Positions 49,207 through 62,495 of a DNA stretch of 64,000 nt are shown here, one piece after another. The position numbers were made by a program, and so were the translations under genes. The notes below the pieces were generated by a model. It made no database searches. It was not told the origin of the DNA and saw only the letters and a list, made by a program, of their open reading frames with translations. The stretch is from Henricia sp. BOLD:AAB3569 (taxonomy: Eukaryota; Echinodermata; Asteroidea; Spinulosida; Echinasteridae). Position 1 is the first letter of the stretch, and every line of letters begins with the position of its first letter. Where the stretch lies: the NCBI GenBank assembly GCA_037783545.1, contig JBBELK010000566.1, positions 124,001 to 188,000 on the forward strand, written 5' to 3'.

Positions 49207-51422
49207 TCTGGGGTGAGTCAACGGCCGTACAAATGTCACCAGCGCGGCGCATGCGCAGGGTGTCCCAACAGCCACGGTTAGGGGAATAACCACGCAGCCG
49301 AGCTCCGTTTTCCCTAAACTCTGAAATTTCTCCGTTATTTCCCAGCGAAAATCTGTCAATTTTGCATGACAAGTGCGGAATATATACAGTTTGGAGCATG
49401 CAAAATTTGAAGTTGGTTGGAAAATTCCTTGATTTCCAAATTTGCCGGCATTTGGGACACACTTTGACCTAATTCCCGTCACAATCTGGGGTGAGTCAAC
49501 GGCCGTACAAATGTACACCAGCGCGGCGCATGCGCAGGGTGTCCCAACAGCCACGGTTAGAGGAATAACCACGCAGCCGAGCTCCGCTTTCCCTAAACTC
49601 TGAAATTTCTCCGTCATTTCCCAGCGAAAATCTGTCAATTTTGCATGACAAGTGCGGAATATATACAGTTTGGAGCATGCAAAATTTGAAGTTGGTTGGA
49701 AAATTCCTTGATTTCCAAATTTGCCGGCATTTGGGACACACTTTGACCTAATTCCCGTCACAATCTGGGGTGAGTCAACGGCCGTACAAATGTACACCAG
49801 CGCGGCGCATGCGCAGGGTGTCCCAACAGCCACGGTTAGAGGAATAACCACGCAGCCGAGCTCCGTTTTCCCTAAACTCTGAAATTTCTCCGTCATTTCC
49901 CAGCGAAAATCTGTCAATTTTGCATGACAAGTGCGGAATATATACAGTTTGGAGCATGCACAATTTGAAGTTGGTTGGAAAATTCCTTGATTTCCAAATT
50001 TGCCGGCATTTGGGACACACTTTGACCTAATTCCCGTCACAATCTGGCGTGAGTCAACGGCCGGACAAATGTACACAAGCGCGGCGCAGGGTTTCCCAAC
50101 AGCCACGGTTAGGGGAATAACCACGCAGCCGAGCTCCGTTTTCCCTAAACTCTGACATTTCTCCGTCATTTCCCAGCGAAAATCTGTCAATTTTGCATGA
50201 CAAGTGCGGAATATATACAGTTTGGAGCATGCAAAATTTGAAGTTGGTTGGAAGATTCCTTGATTTCCAAATTTGCCGGCATTTGGGACACACTTTGACC
50301 TAATTCCCGTCACAATCTGGGGTGAGTCAACGGCCGTACAAAGGTACACCAGCGCGGCGCAGGGTGTCCCAACAGCCACGGTTAGGGAATAACCACGCAG
50401 CCGAGCTCCGTTTTCCCTAAACTCTGAAATTTATCCGTCATTTCCCAGCGAAAATCTGTCAATTTTGCATGACAAGTGCGGAATATATACAGTTTGGAGC
50501 ATGCAAAATTTGAAGTTGGTTGGAAAATTCCTTGATTTCCAAATTTGCCGGCATTTGGGACACACTTTGACCTAATTCCCGTCACAATCTGGGGTGAGTC
50601 AACGGCCGTACAAATGTCACCAGCGCGGCGCATGCGCAGGGTGTCCCAACAGCCACGGTTAGGGGAATAACCACGCAGCCGAGCTCCGTTTTCCCTAAAC
50701 TCTGAAATTTCTCCGTTATTTCCCAGCGAAAATCTGTCAATTTTGCATGACAAGTGCGGAATATATACAGTTTGGAGCATGCAAAATTTGAAGTTGGTTG
50801 GAAAATTCCTTGATTTCCAAATTTGCCGGCATTTGGGACACACTTTGACCTAATTCCCGTCACAATCTGGGGTGAGTCAACGGCCGTACAAATGTACACC
50901 AGCGCGGCGCATGCGCAGGGTGTCCCAACAGCCACGGTTAGAGGAATAACCACGCAGCCGAGCTCCGCTTTCCCTAAACTCTGAAATTTCTCCGTCATTT
51001 CCCAGCGAAAATCTGTCAATTTTGCATGACAAGTGCGGAATATATACAGTTTGGAGCATGCAAAATTTGAAGTTGGTTGGAAAATTCCTTGATTTCCAAA
51101 TTTGCCGGCATTTGGGACACACTTTGACCTAATTCCCGTCACAATCTGGGGTGAGTCAACGGCCGTACAAATGTACACCAGCGCGGCGCATGCGCAGGGT
51201 GTCCCAACAGCCACGGTTAGAGGAATAACCACGCAGCCGAGCTCCGTTTTCCCTAAACTCTGAAATTTCTCCGTCATTTCCCAGCGAAAATCTGTCAATT
51301 TTGCATGACAAGTGTGGAATATATACAGTTTGGAGCATGCAAAATTTGAAGTTGGTTGGAAAATTCCTTGATTTCAAATTTGCCGGCATTTGGGACACAC
51401 TTTGACCTAATTCCCGTCACAA
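48662..51422. repeat. Pentamer of about 1,381 bp in two tandem copies
   Basis: Copy 1 starts at 48662, 48935 (272 bp), 49207 (278 bp), 49485 and 49764. Copy 2 starts at 50043, 50316, 50588, 50866 and 51145. Markers are the 1-bp loss in TGTCACC (49207, 50588), C131T (CGTTATTT), and G77A (GGTTAGAGG) with CCGCTTTCC at 49485 and 50866. The last monomer differs: 51145 has GTGTGGAAT and a C lost in GATTTCAAAT. Confidence 0.9.
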
Positions 51423-54400
51423 TCTGGGGTGAGTCAACGGCCGTACAAATGTCACCAGCGCGGCGCATGCGCAGGGTGTCCCAACAGCCACGGTTAGGGG
51501 AATAACCACGCAGCCGAGCTCCGTTTTCCCTAAACTCTGAAATTTCTCCGTCATTTCCCAGCGAAAATCTGTCAATTTTGCATGACAAGTGCGGAATATA
51601 TACAGTTTGGAGCATGCAAAATTTGAAGTTGGTTGGAAAATTCCTTGATTTCCAAATTTGCCGGCATTTGGGACACACTTTGACCTAATTCCCGTCACAA
51701 TCTGGGGTGAGTCAACGGCCGTACAAATGTACACCAGCGCGGCGCAGGGTGTCCCAACAGCCACGGTTAGGGGAATAACCACGCAGCCGAGCTCCGTTTT
51801 CCCTAAACTCTGAAATTTCTCCGTTATTTCCCAGCGAAAATCTGTCAATTTTGCATGACAAGTGCGGAATATATACAGTTTGGAGCATGCAAAATTTGAA
51901 GTTGGTTGGAAAATTCCTTGATTTCCAAATTTGCCGGCATTTGGGACACACTTTGACCTAATTCCCGTCACAATCTGGGGTGAGTCAACGGCCGTACAAA
52001 TGTACACCAGCGCGGCGCATGCGCAGGGTGTCCCAACAGCCACGGTTAGAGGAATAACCACGCAGCCGAGCTCCGTTTTCCCTAAACTCTGAAATTTCTC
52101 CGTCATTTCCCAGCGAAAATCTGTCAATTTTGCATGACAAGTGCGGAATATATACAGTTTGGAGCATGCAAAATTTGAAGTTGGTTGGAAAATTCCTTGA
52201 TTTCCAAATTTGCCGGCATTTGGGACACACTTTGACCTAATTTCCGTCACAATCTGGGGTGAGTCAACGGCCGTACAAATGTACACCAGCGCGGCGCATG
52301 CGCAGGGTGTCCCAACAGCCACGGTTAGAGAAATAACCACGCAGCCGAGCTCCGTTTTCCCTAAACTCTGAAATTTCTCCGTCATTTCCCAGCGAAAATC
52401 TGTCAATTTTGCATGACAAGTGCGGAATATATACAGTTTGGAGCATGCAAAATTTGAAGTTGGTTGGAAAATTCCTTGATTTCCAAATTTGCCGGCATTT
52501 GGGACACACTTTGACCTAATTCCCGTCACAATCTGGGGTGAGTCAACGGCCGTACAAATGTACACCAGCGCGGCGCATGCGCAGGGTGTCCCAACAGCCA
52601 CGGTTAGGGGAATAACCACGCAGCCGAGCTCCGTTTTCCCTAAACTCTGAAATTTCTCCGTCATTTCCCAGCGAAAATCTGTCAATTGTGCATGACAAGT
52701 GCGGAATATATACAGTTTGGAGCATGCAAAATTTGAAGTTGGTTGGAAAATTCCTTGATTTCCACATTTGCCGGCATTTGGGAGACACTTTGACCTAATT
52801 CCCGTCACAATCTGGGGTGAGTCAACGGTCGTACACATGTACACCAGCGCGGCGCATGCGCAGGGTGTCCCAACAGCCACGGTTAGGGGAATAACCACGC
52901 AGCCGAGCTCCGTTTTCCCTAAACTCTGAAATTTCTCCGTCATTTCCCAGCGAAAATCTGTCAATTTTGCATGACAAGTGCGGAATATATACAGTTTGGA
53001 GCATGCAAAATTTGAAGTTGGTTGGAAAATTCCTTGATTTCCAAATTTGCCGGCATTTGGGACACACTTTGACCTAATTCCCGTCACAATCTGGGGTGAG
53101 TCAACGGCCGTACAAATGTACACCAGCGCGGCGCAGGGTGTCCCAACAGCCACGGTTAGGGGAATAACCACGCAGCCGAGCTCCGTTTTCCCTAAACTCT
53201 GAAATTTCTCCGTTATTTCCCAGCGAAAATCTGTCAATTTTGCATGACAAGTGCGGAATATATACAGTTTGGAGCATGCAAAATTTGAAGTTGGTTGGAA
53301 AATTCCTTGATTTCCAAATTTGCCGGCATTTGGGACACACTTTGACCTAATTCCCGTCACAATCTGGGGTGAGTCAACGGCCGTACAAATGTACACCAGC
53401 GCGGCGCATGCGCAGGGTGTCCCAACAGCCACGGTTAGAGGAATAACCACGCAGCCGAGCTCCGTTTTCCCTAAACTCTGAAATTTCTCCGTCATTTCCC
53501 AGCGAAAATCTGTCAATTTTGCATGACAAGTGCGGAATATATACAGTTTGGAGCATGCAAAATTTGAAGTTGGTTGGAAAATTCCTTGATTTCCAAATTT
53601 GCCGGCATTTGGGACACACTTTGACCTAATTCCCGTCACAATCTGGGGTGAGTCAACGGCCGTACAAATGTACACCAGCGCGGCGCATGCGCAGGGTGTC
53701 CCAACAGCCACGGTTAGAGGAATAACCACGCAGCCGAGCTCCGTTTTCCCTAAACTCTGAAATTTCTCCGTCATTTCCCAGCGAAAATCTGTCAATTTTG
53801 CATGACAAGTGTGGAATATATACAGTTTGGAGCATGCAAAATTTGAAGTTGGTTGGAAAATTCCTTGATTTCCAAATTTGCCGGCATTTGGGACACACTT
53901 TGACCTAATTCCCGTCACAATCTGGGGTGAGTCAACAGCCGTACAAATGTACACCAGCGCGGCGCAGGGTGTCCCAACAGCCACGGTTAGGGGAATAACC
54001 ACGCAGCCGAGCTCCGTTTTCCCTAAACTCTGAAATTTCTCCGTCATTTCCCAGCGAAAATCTGTCAATTTTACATGACAAGTGCGGAATATATACAGTT
54101 TGGAGCATGCAAAATTTGAAGTTGGTTGGAAAATTCCTTGATTTCCAAATTTGCCGGCATTTGGGACACACTTTGACCTAATTCCCGTCACAATCTGGGG
54201 TGAGTCAACGGCCGTACAAATGTACACCAGCGCGGCGCAGGGTGTCCCAACAGCCACGGTTAGGGGAATAACCACGCAGCCGAGCTCCGTTTTCCCTAAA
54301 CTCTGAAATTTCTCCGTCATTTCCCAGCGAAAATCTGTCAATTTTGCATGACAAGTGCAGAATATATACAGTTTGGAGCATGCAAAATTTGAAGTTGGTG

Positions 54401-56971
54401 GAAAAATTCCTTGATTTCCAAATTTGCCGGCATTTGGGACACACTTTGACCTAATTCCCGTCACAATCTGGGGTGAGTCAACGGCCGTACAAATGTACAC
54501 CAGCGCGGCGCAGGGTGTCCCAACAGCCACGGTTAGGGGAATAACCACGCAGCCGAGCTCCGTTTTCCCTAAACTCTGAAATTTCTCCGTCATTTCCCAG
54601 CGAAAATCTGTCAATTTTGCATGACAAGTGCAGAATATATACAGTTTGGAGCATGCAAAATTTGAAGTTGGTGGAAAAATTCCTTGATTTCCAAATTTGC
54701 CGGCATTTGGGACACACTTTGACCTAATTCCCGTCACAATCTGGGGTGAGTCAACGGCCGTACAAATATACACCAGCGCGGCGCATGCGCAGGGTGTCCC
54801 AACAGCCACGGTTAGGGGAATAACCACGCAGCCGAGCTCCGTTTTCCCTAAACTCTGAAATTTCTCCGTCATTTCCCAGCGAAAATCTGTCAATTGTGCA
54901 TGACAAGTGCGGAATATATACAGTTTGGAGCATGCAAAATTTGAAGTTGGTTGGAAAATTCCTTGATTTCCACATTTGCCGGCATTTGGGACACACTTTG
55001 ACCTAATTCCCGTCACAATCTGGGGTGAGTCAACGGCCGTACAAATGTACACCAGCGCGGCGCATGCGCAGGGTGTCCCAACAGCCACGGTTAGGGGAAT
55101 AACCACGCAGCCGAGCTCCGTTTTCCCTAAACTCTGAAATTTCTCCGTCATTTCCCAGCGAAAATCTGTCAATTTTGCATGACAAGTGCGGAATATATAC
55201 AGTTTGGAGCATGCAAAATTTGAAGTTGGTTGGAAAATTCCTTGATTTCCAAATTTGCCGGCATTTGGGACACACTTTGACCTAATTCCCGTCACAATCT
55301 GGGGTGAGTCAACGGCCGTACAAATGTACACCAGCGCGGCGCATGCGCAGGGTGTCCCAACAGCCACGGTTAGGGGAATAACCACGCAGCCGAGCTCCGT
55401 TTTCCCTAAACTCTGAAATTTCTCCGTCATTTCCCAGCGAAAATCTGTCAATTTTGCATGACAAGTGCGGAATATATACAGTTTGGAGCATTCAAAATTT
55501 GAAGTTGGTTGGAAAATTCCTTGATTTCCAAATTTGCCGGCATTTGGGACACACTTTGACCTAATTCCCGTCACAATCTGGGGTGAGTCAACGGCCGTAC
55601 AAATGTACACCAGCGCGGCGCATGCGCAGGGTGTCCCAACAGCCACGGTTAGGGGAATAACCACGCAGCCGAGCTCCGTTTTCCCTAAACTCTGAAATTT
55701 CTCCGTCATTTCCCAGCGAAAATCTGTCAATTTTGCATGACAAGTGCGGAATATATACAGTTTGGAGCATGCAAAATTTGAAGTTGGTTGGAAAATTCCT
55801 TGATTTCCAAATTTGCCGGCATTTGGGACACACTTTGACCTAATTCCCGTCACAATCTGGGGTGAGTCAACGGCCGTACAAATGTACACCAGCGCGGCGC
55901 ATGCGCAGGGTGTCCCAACAGCCACGGTTAGGGGAATAACCACGCAGCCGAGCTCCGTTTTCCCTAAACTCTGAAATGTCTCCGTCATTTCCCAGCGAAA
56001 ATCTGTCAATTTTGCATGACAAGTGCGGAATATATACAGTTTGGAGCATTCAAAATTTGAAGTTGGTTGGAAAATTCCTTGATTTCCAAATTTGCCGGCA
56101 TTTGGGACACACTTTGACCTAATTCCCGTCACAATCTGGGGTGAGTCAACGGCCGTACAAATGTACACCAGCGCGGCGCATGCGCAGGGTGTCCCAACAG
56201 CGACGGTTAGGGGAATAACCACGCAGCCGAGCTCCGTTTTTCCTAAACTCTGAGATTTCTCCGTCATTTCCCAGCGAAAATCTGTCAATTTTGCATGACA
56301 AGTGCGGAATATATACAGTTTGGAGCATGCAAAATTTGAAGTTGGTTGGAAAATTCCTTGATTTCCAAATTTGCCGGCATTTGGGACACACTTTGACCTA
56401 ATTCCCGTCACAATCTGGGGTGAGTCAACGGCCGTACAAATGTACACCAGCGCGGCGCATGCGCAGGGTGTCCCAACAGCCACGGTTAGGGGAATAACCA
56501 CGCAGCCGAGCTACGTTTTCCCTAAACTCTGAAATTTCTCCGTCATTTCCCAGCGAAAATCTGTCAATTTTGCATGACAAGTGCAGAATATATACAGTTT
56601 GGAGCATGCAAAATTTGAAGTTGGTTGGAAAATTCCTTGATTTCCAAATTTGCCGGCATTTGGGACACACTTTGACCTAATTCCCGTCACAATCTGGGGT
56701 GAGTCAACGGCCGTACAAATGTACACCAGCGCGGCGCATGCGCAGGGTGTCCCAACAGCCACGGTTAGGGGAATAACCACTCAGCCGAGCTCCGTTTTCC
56801 CTAAACTCTGAAATTTCTCCGTCATTTCCCAGCGAAAATCTGTCAATTTTGCATGACAAGTGCGGAATATATACAGTTTGGAGCATGCAAAATTTGAAGT
56901 TGGTTGGAAAATTCCTTGATTTCCAAATTTGCCGGCATTTGGGACACACTTTGACCTAATTCCCGTCACAA
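51423..56971. repeat. Irregular segment, 20 monomers
   Basis: Starts are 51423, 51701, 51974, 52253, 52532, 52811, 53090, 53363, 53642, 53921, 54194, 54467, 54740, 55019, 55298, 55577, 55856, 56135, 56414 and 56693. There is no stable higher-order unit. Local signs of duplication: 51701/53090 (C131T, short), 52532/54740 (T157G with CCACATTTG), 54194/54467 (apparently identical 273-bp copies with GTTGGTGGAAA) and 55298/55856 (GCATTCAAA). Singletons are more frequent than in flanking blocks. Confidence 0.87.
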
Positions 56972-58073
56972 TCTGGGGTGAGTCAACGGCCGTACAAATG
57001 TACACCAGCGCGGCGCATGCGCAGGGTGTCCCAACAGCCACGGTTAAGGGAATAACCACGCAGCCGAGCTCCGTTTTCCCTAAACTCTGAAATTTCTCCG
57101 TCATTTCCTAGCGAAAATCTGTCAATTTTGCATGACAAGTGCGGAATATATACAGTTTGAAGCATGCAAAATTTGAAGTTGGTTGGAAAATTCCTTGATT
57201 TCCAAATTTGCCGGCATTTGGGACACACTTTGACCTAATTCCCGTCACAATCTGGGGTGAGTCAACGGCCGTACAAATGTACACCAGCGCGGCGCAAGGT
57301 GTCCCAACAGCCACGGTTAGGGGAATAACCACGCAGCCGAGCTCCGTTTTCCCTAAACTCTGAAATTTCTCCGTCATTTCCCAGCGAAAATCTGTCAATT
57401 TTGCATGACAAGTGCGGAATATACAGTTTGGAGCATGCACAATTTGAAGTTGGTTGGAAAATTCCTTGATTTCCAAATTTGCCGGCATTTGGGACACACT
57501 TTGACCTAATTCCCGTCACAATCTGGGGTGAGTCAACGGCCGTACAAATGTACACCAGTGCGGCGCAGGGTGTCCCAACAGCCACGGTTAAGGGAATAAC
57601 CACGCAGCCGAGCTCCGTTTTCCCTAAACTCTGAAATTTCTCCGTCATTTCCTAGCGAAAATCTGTCAATTTTGCATGACAAGTGCGGAATATATACAGT
57701 TTGGAGCATGCAAAATTTGAAGTTGGTTGGAAAATTCCTTGATTTCCAAATTTGCCGGCATTTGGGACACACTTTGACCTAATTCCCGTCACAATCTGGG
57801 TTGAGTCAACGGCCGTACAAATGTACACCAGCGCGGCGCATGCGCAGGGTGTCCCAACAGCCACGGTTAGGGGAATAACCACGCAGCCGAGCTCCGTTTT
57901 CCCTAAACTCTGAGATTTCTCCGTCATTTCCCAGCGAAAATCTGTCAATTTTGCATGACATGTGCGGAATATATACAGTTTGGAGCATGCAAAATTTGAA
58001 GTTGGTTGGAAAATTCCTTGATTTCCAAATTTGCCGGCATTTGGGACACACTTTGACCTAATTCCCGTCACAA
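56972..58073. repeat. 1,104-bp tetramer class, first copy (1,102 bp)
   Basis: Starts are 56972 (long, K, G189A), 57251 (short, G53A, minus TA in the TATATA tract, 271 bp), 57522 (short, K, CAGTGCGG) and 57795 (G7T, A120G, GACATGTG). This tetramer organises the rest of the window. Confidence 0.9.
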
Positions 58074-59729
58074 TCTGGGGTGAGTCAACGGCCGTACAAA
58101 TGTACACCAGCGCGGCGCATGCGCAGGGTGTCCCAACAGCCACGGTTAAGGGAATAACCACGCAGCCGAGCTCCGTTTTCCCTAAACTCTGAAATTTCTC
58201 CGTCATTTCCTAGCGAAAATCTGTCAATTTTGCATGACAAGTGCGGAATATATACAGTTTGAAGCATGCAAAATTTGAAGTTGGTTGGAAAATTCCTTGA
58301 TTTCCAAATTTGCCGGCATTTGGGACACACTTTGACCTAATTCCCGTCACAATCTGGGGTGAGTCAACGGCCGTACAAATGTACACCAGCGCGGCGCAAG
58401 GTGTCCCAACAGCCACGGTTAGGGGAATAACCACGCAGCCGAGCTCCGTTTTCCCTAAACTCTGAAATTTCTCCGTCATTTCCCAGCGAAAATCTGTCAA
58501 TTTTGCATGACAAGTGCGGAATATATACAGTTTGGAGCATGCACAATTTGAAGTTGGTTGGAAAATTCCTTGATTTCCAAATTTGCCGGCATTTGGGACA
58601 CACTTTGACCTAATTCCCGTCACAATCTGGGGTGAGTCAACGGCCGTACAAATGTACACCAGCGCGGCGCAGGGTGTCCCAACAGCCACGGTTAAGGGAA
58701 TAACCACGCAGCCGAGCTCCGTTTTCCCTAAACTCTGAAATTTCTCCGTCATTTCCTAGCGAAAATCTGTCAATTTTGCATGACAAGTGCGGAATATATA
58801 CAGTTTGGAGCATGCAAAATTTGAAGTTGGTTGGAAAATTCCTTGATTTCCAAATTTGCCGGCATTTGGGACACACTTTGACCTAATTCCCGTCACAATC
58901 TGGGTTGAGTCAACGGCCGTACAAATGTACACCAGCGCGGCGCATGCGCAGGGTGTCCCAACAGCCACGGTTAGGGGAATAACCACGCAGCCGAGCTCCG
59001 TTTTCCCTAAACTCTGAGATTTCTCCGTCATTTCCCAGCGAAAATCTGTCAATTTTGCATGACAAGTGCGGAATATATACAGTTTGGAGCATGCAAAATT
59101 TGAAGTTGGTTGGAAAATTCCTTGATTTCCAAATTTGCCGGCATTTGGGACACACTTTGACCTAATTCCCGTCACAATCTGGGGTGAGTCAACGGCCGTA
59201 CAAATGTACACCAGCGCGGCGCATGCGCAGGGTGTCCCAACAGCCACGGTTAAGGGAATAACCACGCAGCCGAGCTCCGTTTTCCCTAAACTCTGAAATT
59301 TCTCCGTCATTTCCTAGCGAAAATCTGTCAATTTTGCATGACAAGTGCGGAATATATACAGTTTGAGGCATGCAAAATTTGAAGTTGGTTGGAAAATTCC
59401 TTGATTTCCAAATTTGCCGGCATTTGGGACACACTTTGACCTAATTCCCGTCACAATCTGGGGTGAGTCAACGGCCGTACAAATGTACACCAGCGCGGCG
59501 CAAGGTGTCCCAACAGCCACGGTTAGGGGAATAACCACGCAGCCGAGCTCCGTTTTCCCTAAACTCTGAAATTTCTCCGTCATTTCCCAGCGAAAATCTG
59601 TCAATTTTGCATGACAAGTGCGGAATATATACAGTTTGGAGCATGCACAATTTGAAGTTGGTTGGAAAATTCCTTGATTTCCAAATTTGCCGGCATTTGG
59701 GACACACTTTGACCTAATTCCCGTCACAA
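57522..59729. repeat. 2,208-bp octamer block, copy 1
   Basis: Starts are 57522, 57795, 58074, 58353, 58626, 58899, 59178 and 59457. Private markers are CAGTGCGG in the first, GACATGTG in the second and TTTGAGGC (G189A with A190G) in the seventh. All recur in copy 2. Confidence 0.93.
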
Positions 59730-60287
59730 TCTGGGTTGAGTCAACGGCCGTACAAATGTACACCAGCGCGGCGCATGCGCAGGGTGTCCCAACAGCCACG
59801 GTTAGGGGAATAACCACGCAGCCGAGCTCCGTTTTCCCTAAACTCTGAGATTTCTCCGTCATTTCCCAGCGAAAATCTGTCAATTTTGCATGACAAGTGC
59901 GGAATATATACAGTTTGGAGCATGCAAAATTTGAAGTTGGTTGGAAAATTCCTTGATTTCCAAATTTGCCGGCATTTGGGACACACTTTGACCTAATTCC
60001 CGTCACAATCTGGGGTGAGTCAACGGCCGTACAAATGTACACCAGCGCGGCGCATGCGCAGGGTGTCCCAACAGCCACGGTTAAGGGAATAACCACGCAG
60101 CCGAGCTCCGTTTTCCCTAAACTCTGAAATTTCTCCGTCATTTCCTAGCGAAAATCTGTCAATTTTGCATGACAAGTGCGGAATATATACAGTTTGAAGC
60201 ATGCAAAATTTGAAGTTGGTTGGAAAATTCCTTGATTTCCAAATTTGCCGGCATTTGGGACACACTTTGACCTAATTCCCGTCACAA
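59730..60287. repeat. Two-monomer spacer between octamer blocks
   Basis: Starts are 59730 (G7T, A120G) and 60009 (K, G189A). With these, the spacing of the octamers is 2,766 bp (ten monomers). The neighbouring tetramers here are reduced to trimers, missing the short K monomer on the left side and the G53A monomer on the right. Confidence 0.88.
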
Positions 60288-62495
60288 TCTGGGGTGAGTC
60301 AACGGCCGTACAAATGTACACCAGTGCGGCGCAGGGTGTCCCAACAGCCACGGTTAAGGGAATAACCACGCAGCCGAGCTCCGTTTTCCCTAAACTCTGA
60401 AATTTCTCCGTCATTTCCTAGCGAAAATCTGTCAATTTTGCATGACAAGTGCGGAATATATACAGTTTGGAGCATGCAAAATTTGAAGTTGGTTGGAAAA
60501 TTCCTTGATTTCCAAATTTGCCGGCATTTGGGACACACTTTGACCTAATTCCCGTCACAATCTGGGTTGAGTCAACGGCCGTACAAATGTACACCAGCGC
60601 GGCGCATGCGCAGGGTGTCCCAACAGCCACGGTTAGGGGAATAACCACGCAGCCGAGCTCCGTTTTCCCTAAACTCTGAGATTTCTCCGTCATTTCCCAG
60701 CGAAAATCTGTCAATTTTGCATGACATGTGCGGAATATATACAGTTTGGAGCATGCAAAATTTGAAGTTGGTTGGAAAATTCCTTGATTTCCAAATTTGC
60801 CGGCATTTGGGACACACTTTGACCTAATTCCCGTCACAATCTGGGGTGAGTCAACGGCCGTACAAATGTACACCAGCGCGGCGCATGCGCAGGGTGTCCC
60901 AACAGCCACGGTTAAGGGAATAACCACGCAGCCGAGCTCCGTTTTCCCTAAACTCTGAAATTTCTCCGTCATTTCCTAGCGAAAATCTGTCAATTTTGCA
61001 TGACAAGTGCGGAATATATACAGTTTGAAGCATGCAAAATTTGAAGTTGGTTGGAAAATTCCTTGATTTCCAAATTTGCCGGCATTTGGGACACACTTTG
61101 ACCTAATTCCCGTCACAATCTGGGGTGAGTCAACGGCCGTACAAATGTACACCAGCGCGGCGCAAGGTGTCCCAACAGCCACGGTTAGGGGAATAACCAC
61201 GCAGCCGAGCTCCGTTTTCCCTAAACTCTGAAATTTCTCCGTCATTTCCCAGCGAAAATCTGTCAATTTTGCATGACAAGTGCGGAATATATACAGTTTG
61301 GAGCATGCACAATTTGAAGTTGGTTGGAAAATTCCTTGATTTCCAAATTTGCCGGCATTTGGGACACACTTTGACCTAATTCCCGTCACAATCTGGGGTG
61401 AGTCAACGGCCGTACAAATGTACACCAGCGCGGCGCAGGGTGTCCCAACAGCCACGGTTAAGGGAATAACCACGCAGCCGAGCTCCGTTTTCCCTAAACT
61501 CTGAAATTTCTCCGTCATTTCCTAGCGAAAATCTGTCAATTTTGCATGACAAGTGCGGAATATATACAGTTTGGAGCATGCAAAATTTGAAGTTGGTTGG
61601 AAAATTCCTTGATTTCCAAATTTGCCGGCATTTGGGACACACTTTGACCTAATTCCCGTCACAATCTGGGTTGAGTCAACGGCCGTACAAATGTACACCA
61701 GCGCGGCGCATGCGCAGGGTGTCCCAACAGCCACGGTTAGGGGAATAACCACGCAGCCGAGCTCCGTTTTCCCTAAACTCTGAGATTTCTCCGTCATTTC
61801 CCAGCGAAAATCTGTCAATTTTGCATGACAAGTGCGGAATATATACAGTTTGGAGCATGCAAAATTTGAAGTTGGTTGGAAAATTCCTTGATTTCCAAAT
61901 TTGCCGGCATTTGGGACACACTTTGACCTAATTCCCGTCACAATCTGGGGTGAGTCAACGGCCGTACAAATGTACACCAGCGCGGCGCATGCGCAGGGTG
62001 TCCCAACAGCCACGGTTAAGGGAATAACCACGCAGCCGAGCTCCGTTTTCCCTAAACTCTGAAATTTCTCCGTCATTTCCTAGCGAAAATCTGTCAATTT
62101 TGCATGACAAGTGCGGAATATATACAGTTTGAGGCATGCAAAATTTGAAGTTGGTTGGAAAATTCCTTGATTTCCAAATTTGCCGGCATTTGGGACACAC
62201 TTTGACCTAATTCCCGTCACAATCTGGGGTGAGTCAACGGCCGTACAAATGTACACCAGCGCGGCGCAAGGTGTCCCAACAGCCACGGTTAGGGGAATAA
62301 CCACGCAGCCGAGCTCCGTTTTCCCTAAACTCTGAAATTTCTCCGTCATTTCCCAGCGAAAATCTGTCAATTTTGCATGACAAGTGCGGAATATATACAG
62401 TTTGGAGCATGCACAATTTGAAGTTGGTTGGAAAATTCCTTGATTTCCAAATTTGCCGGCATTTGGGACACACTTTGACCTAATTCCCGTCACAA
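60288..62495. repeat. 2,208-bp octamer block, copy 2
   Basis: Starts are 60288, 60561, 60840, 61119, 61392, 61665, 61944 and 62223. All private markers of copy 1 recur at the same places, and I see no difference. This is one of the youngest large duplications in the window. Confidence 0.93.
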
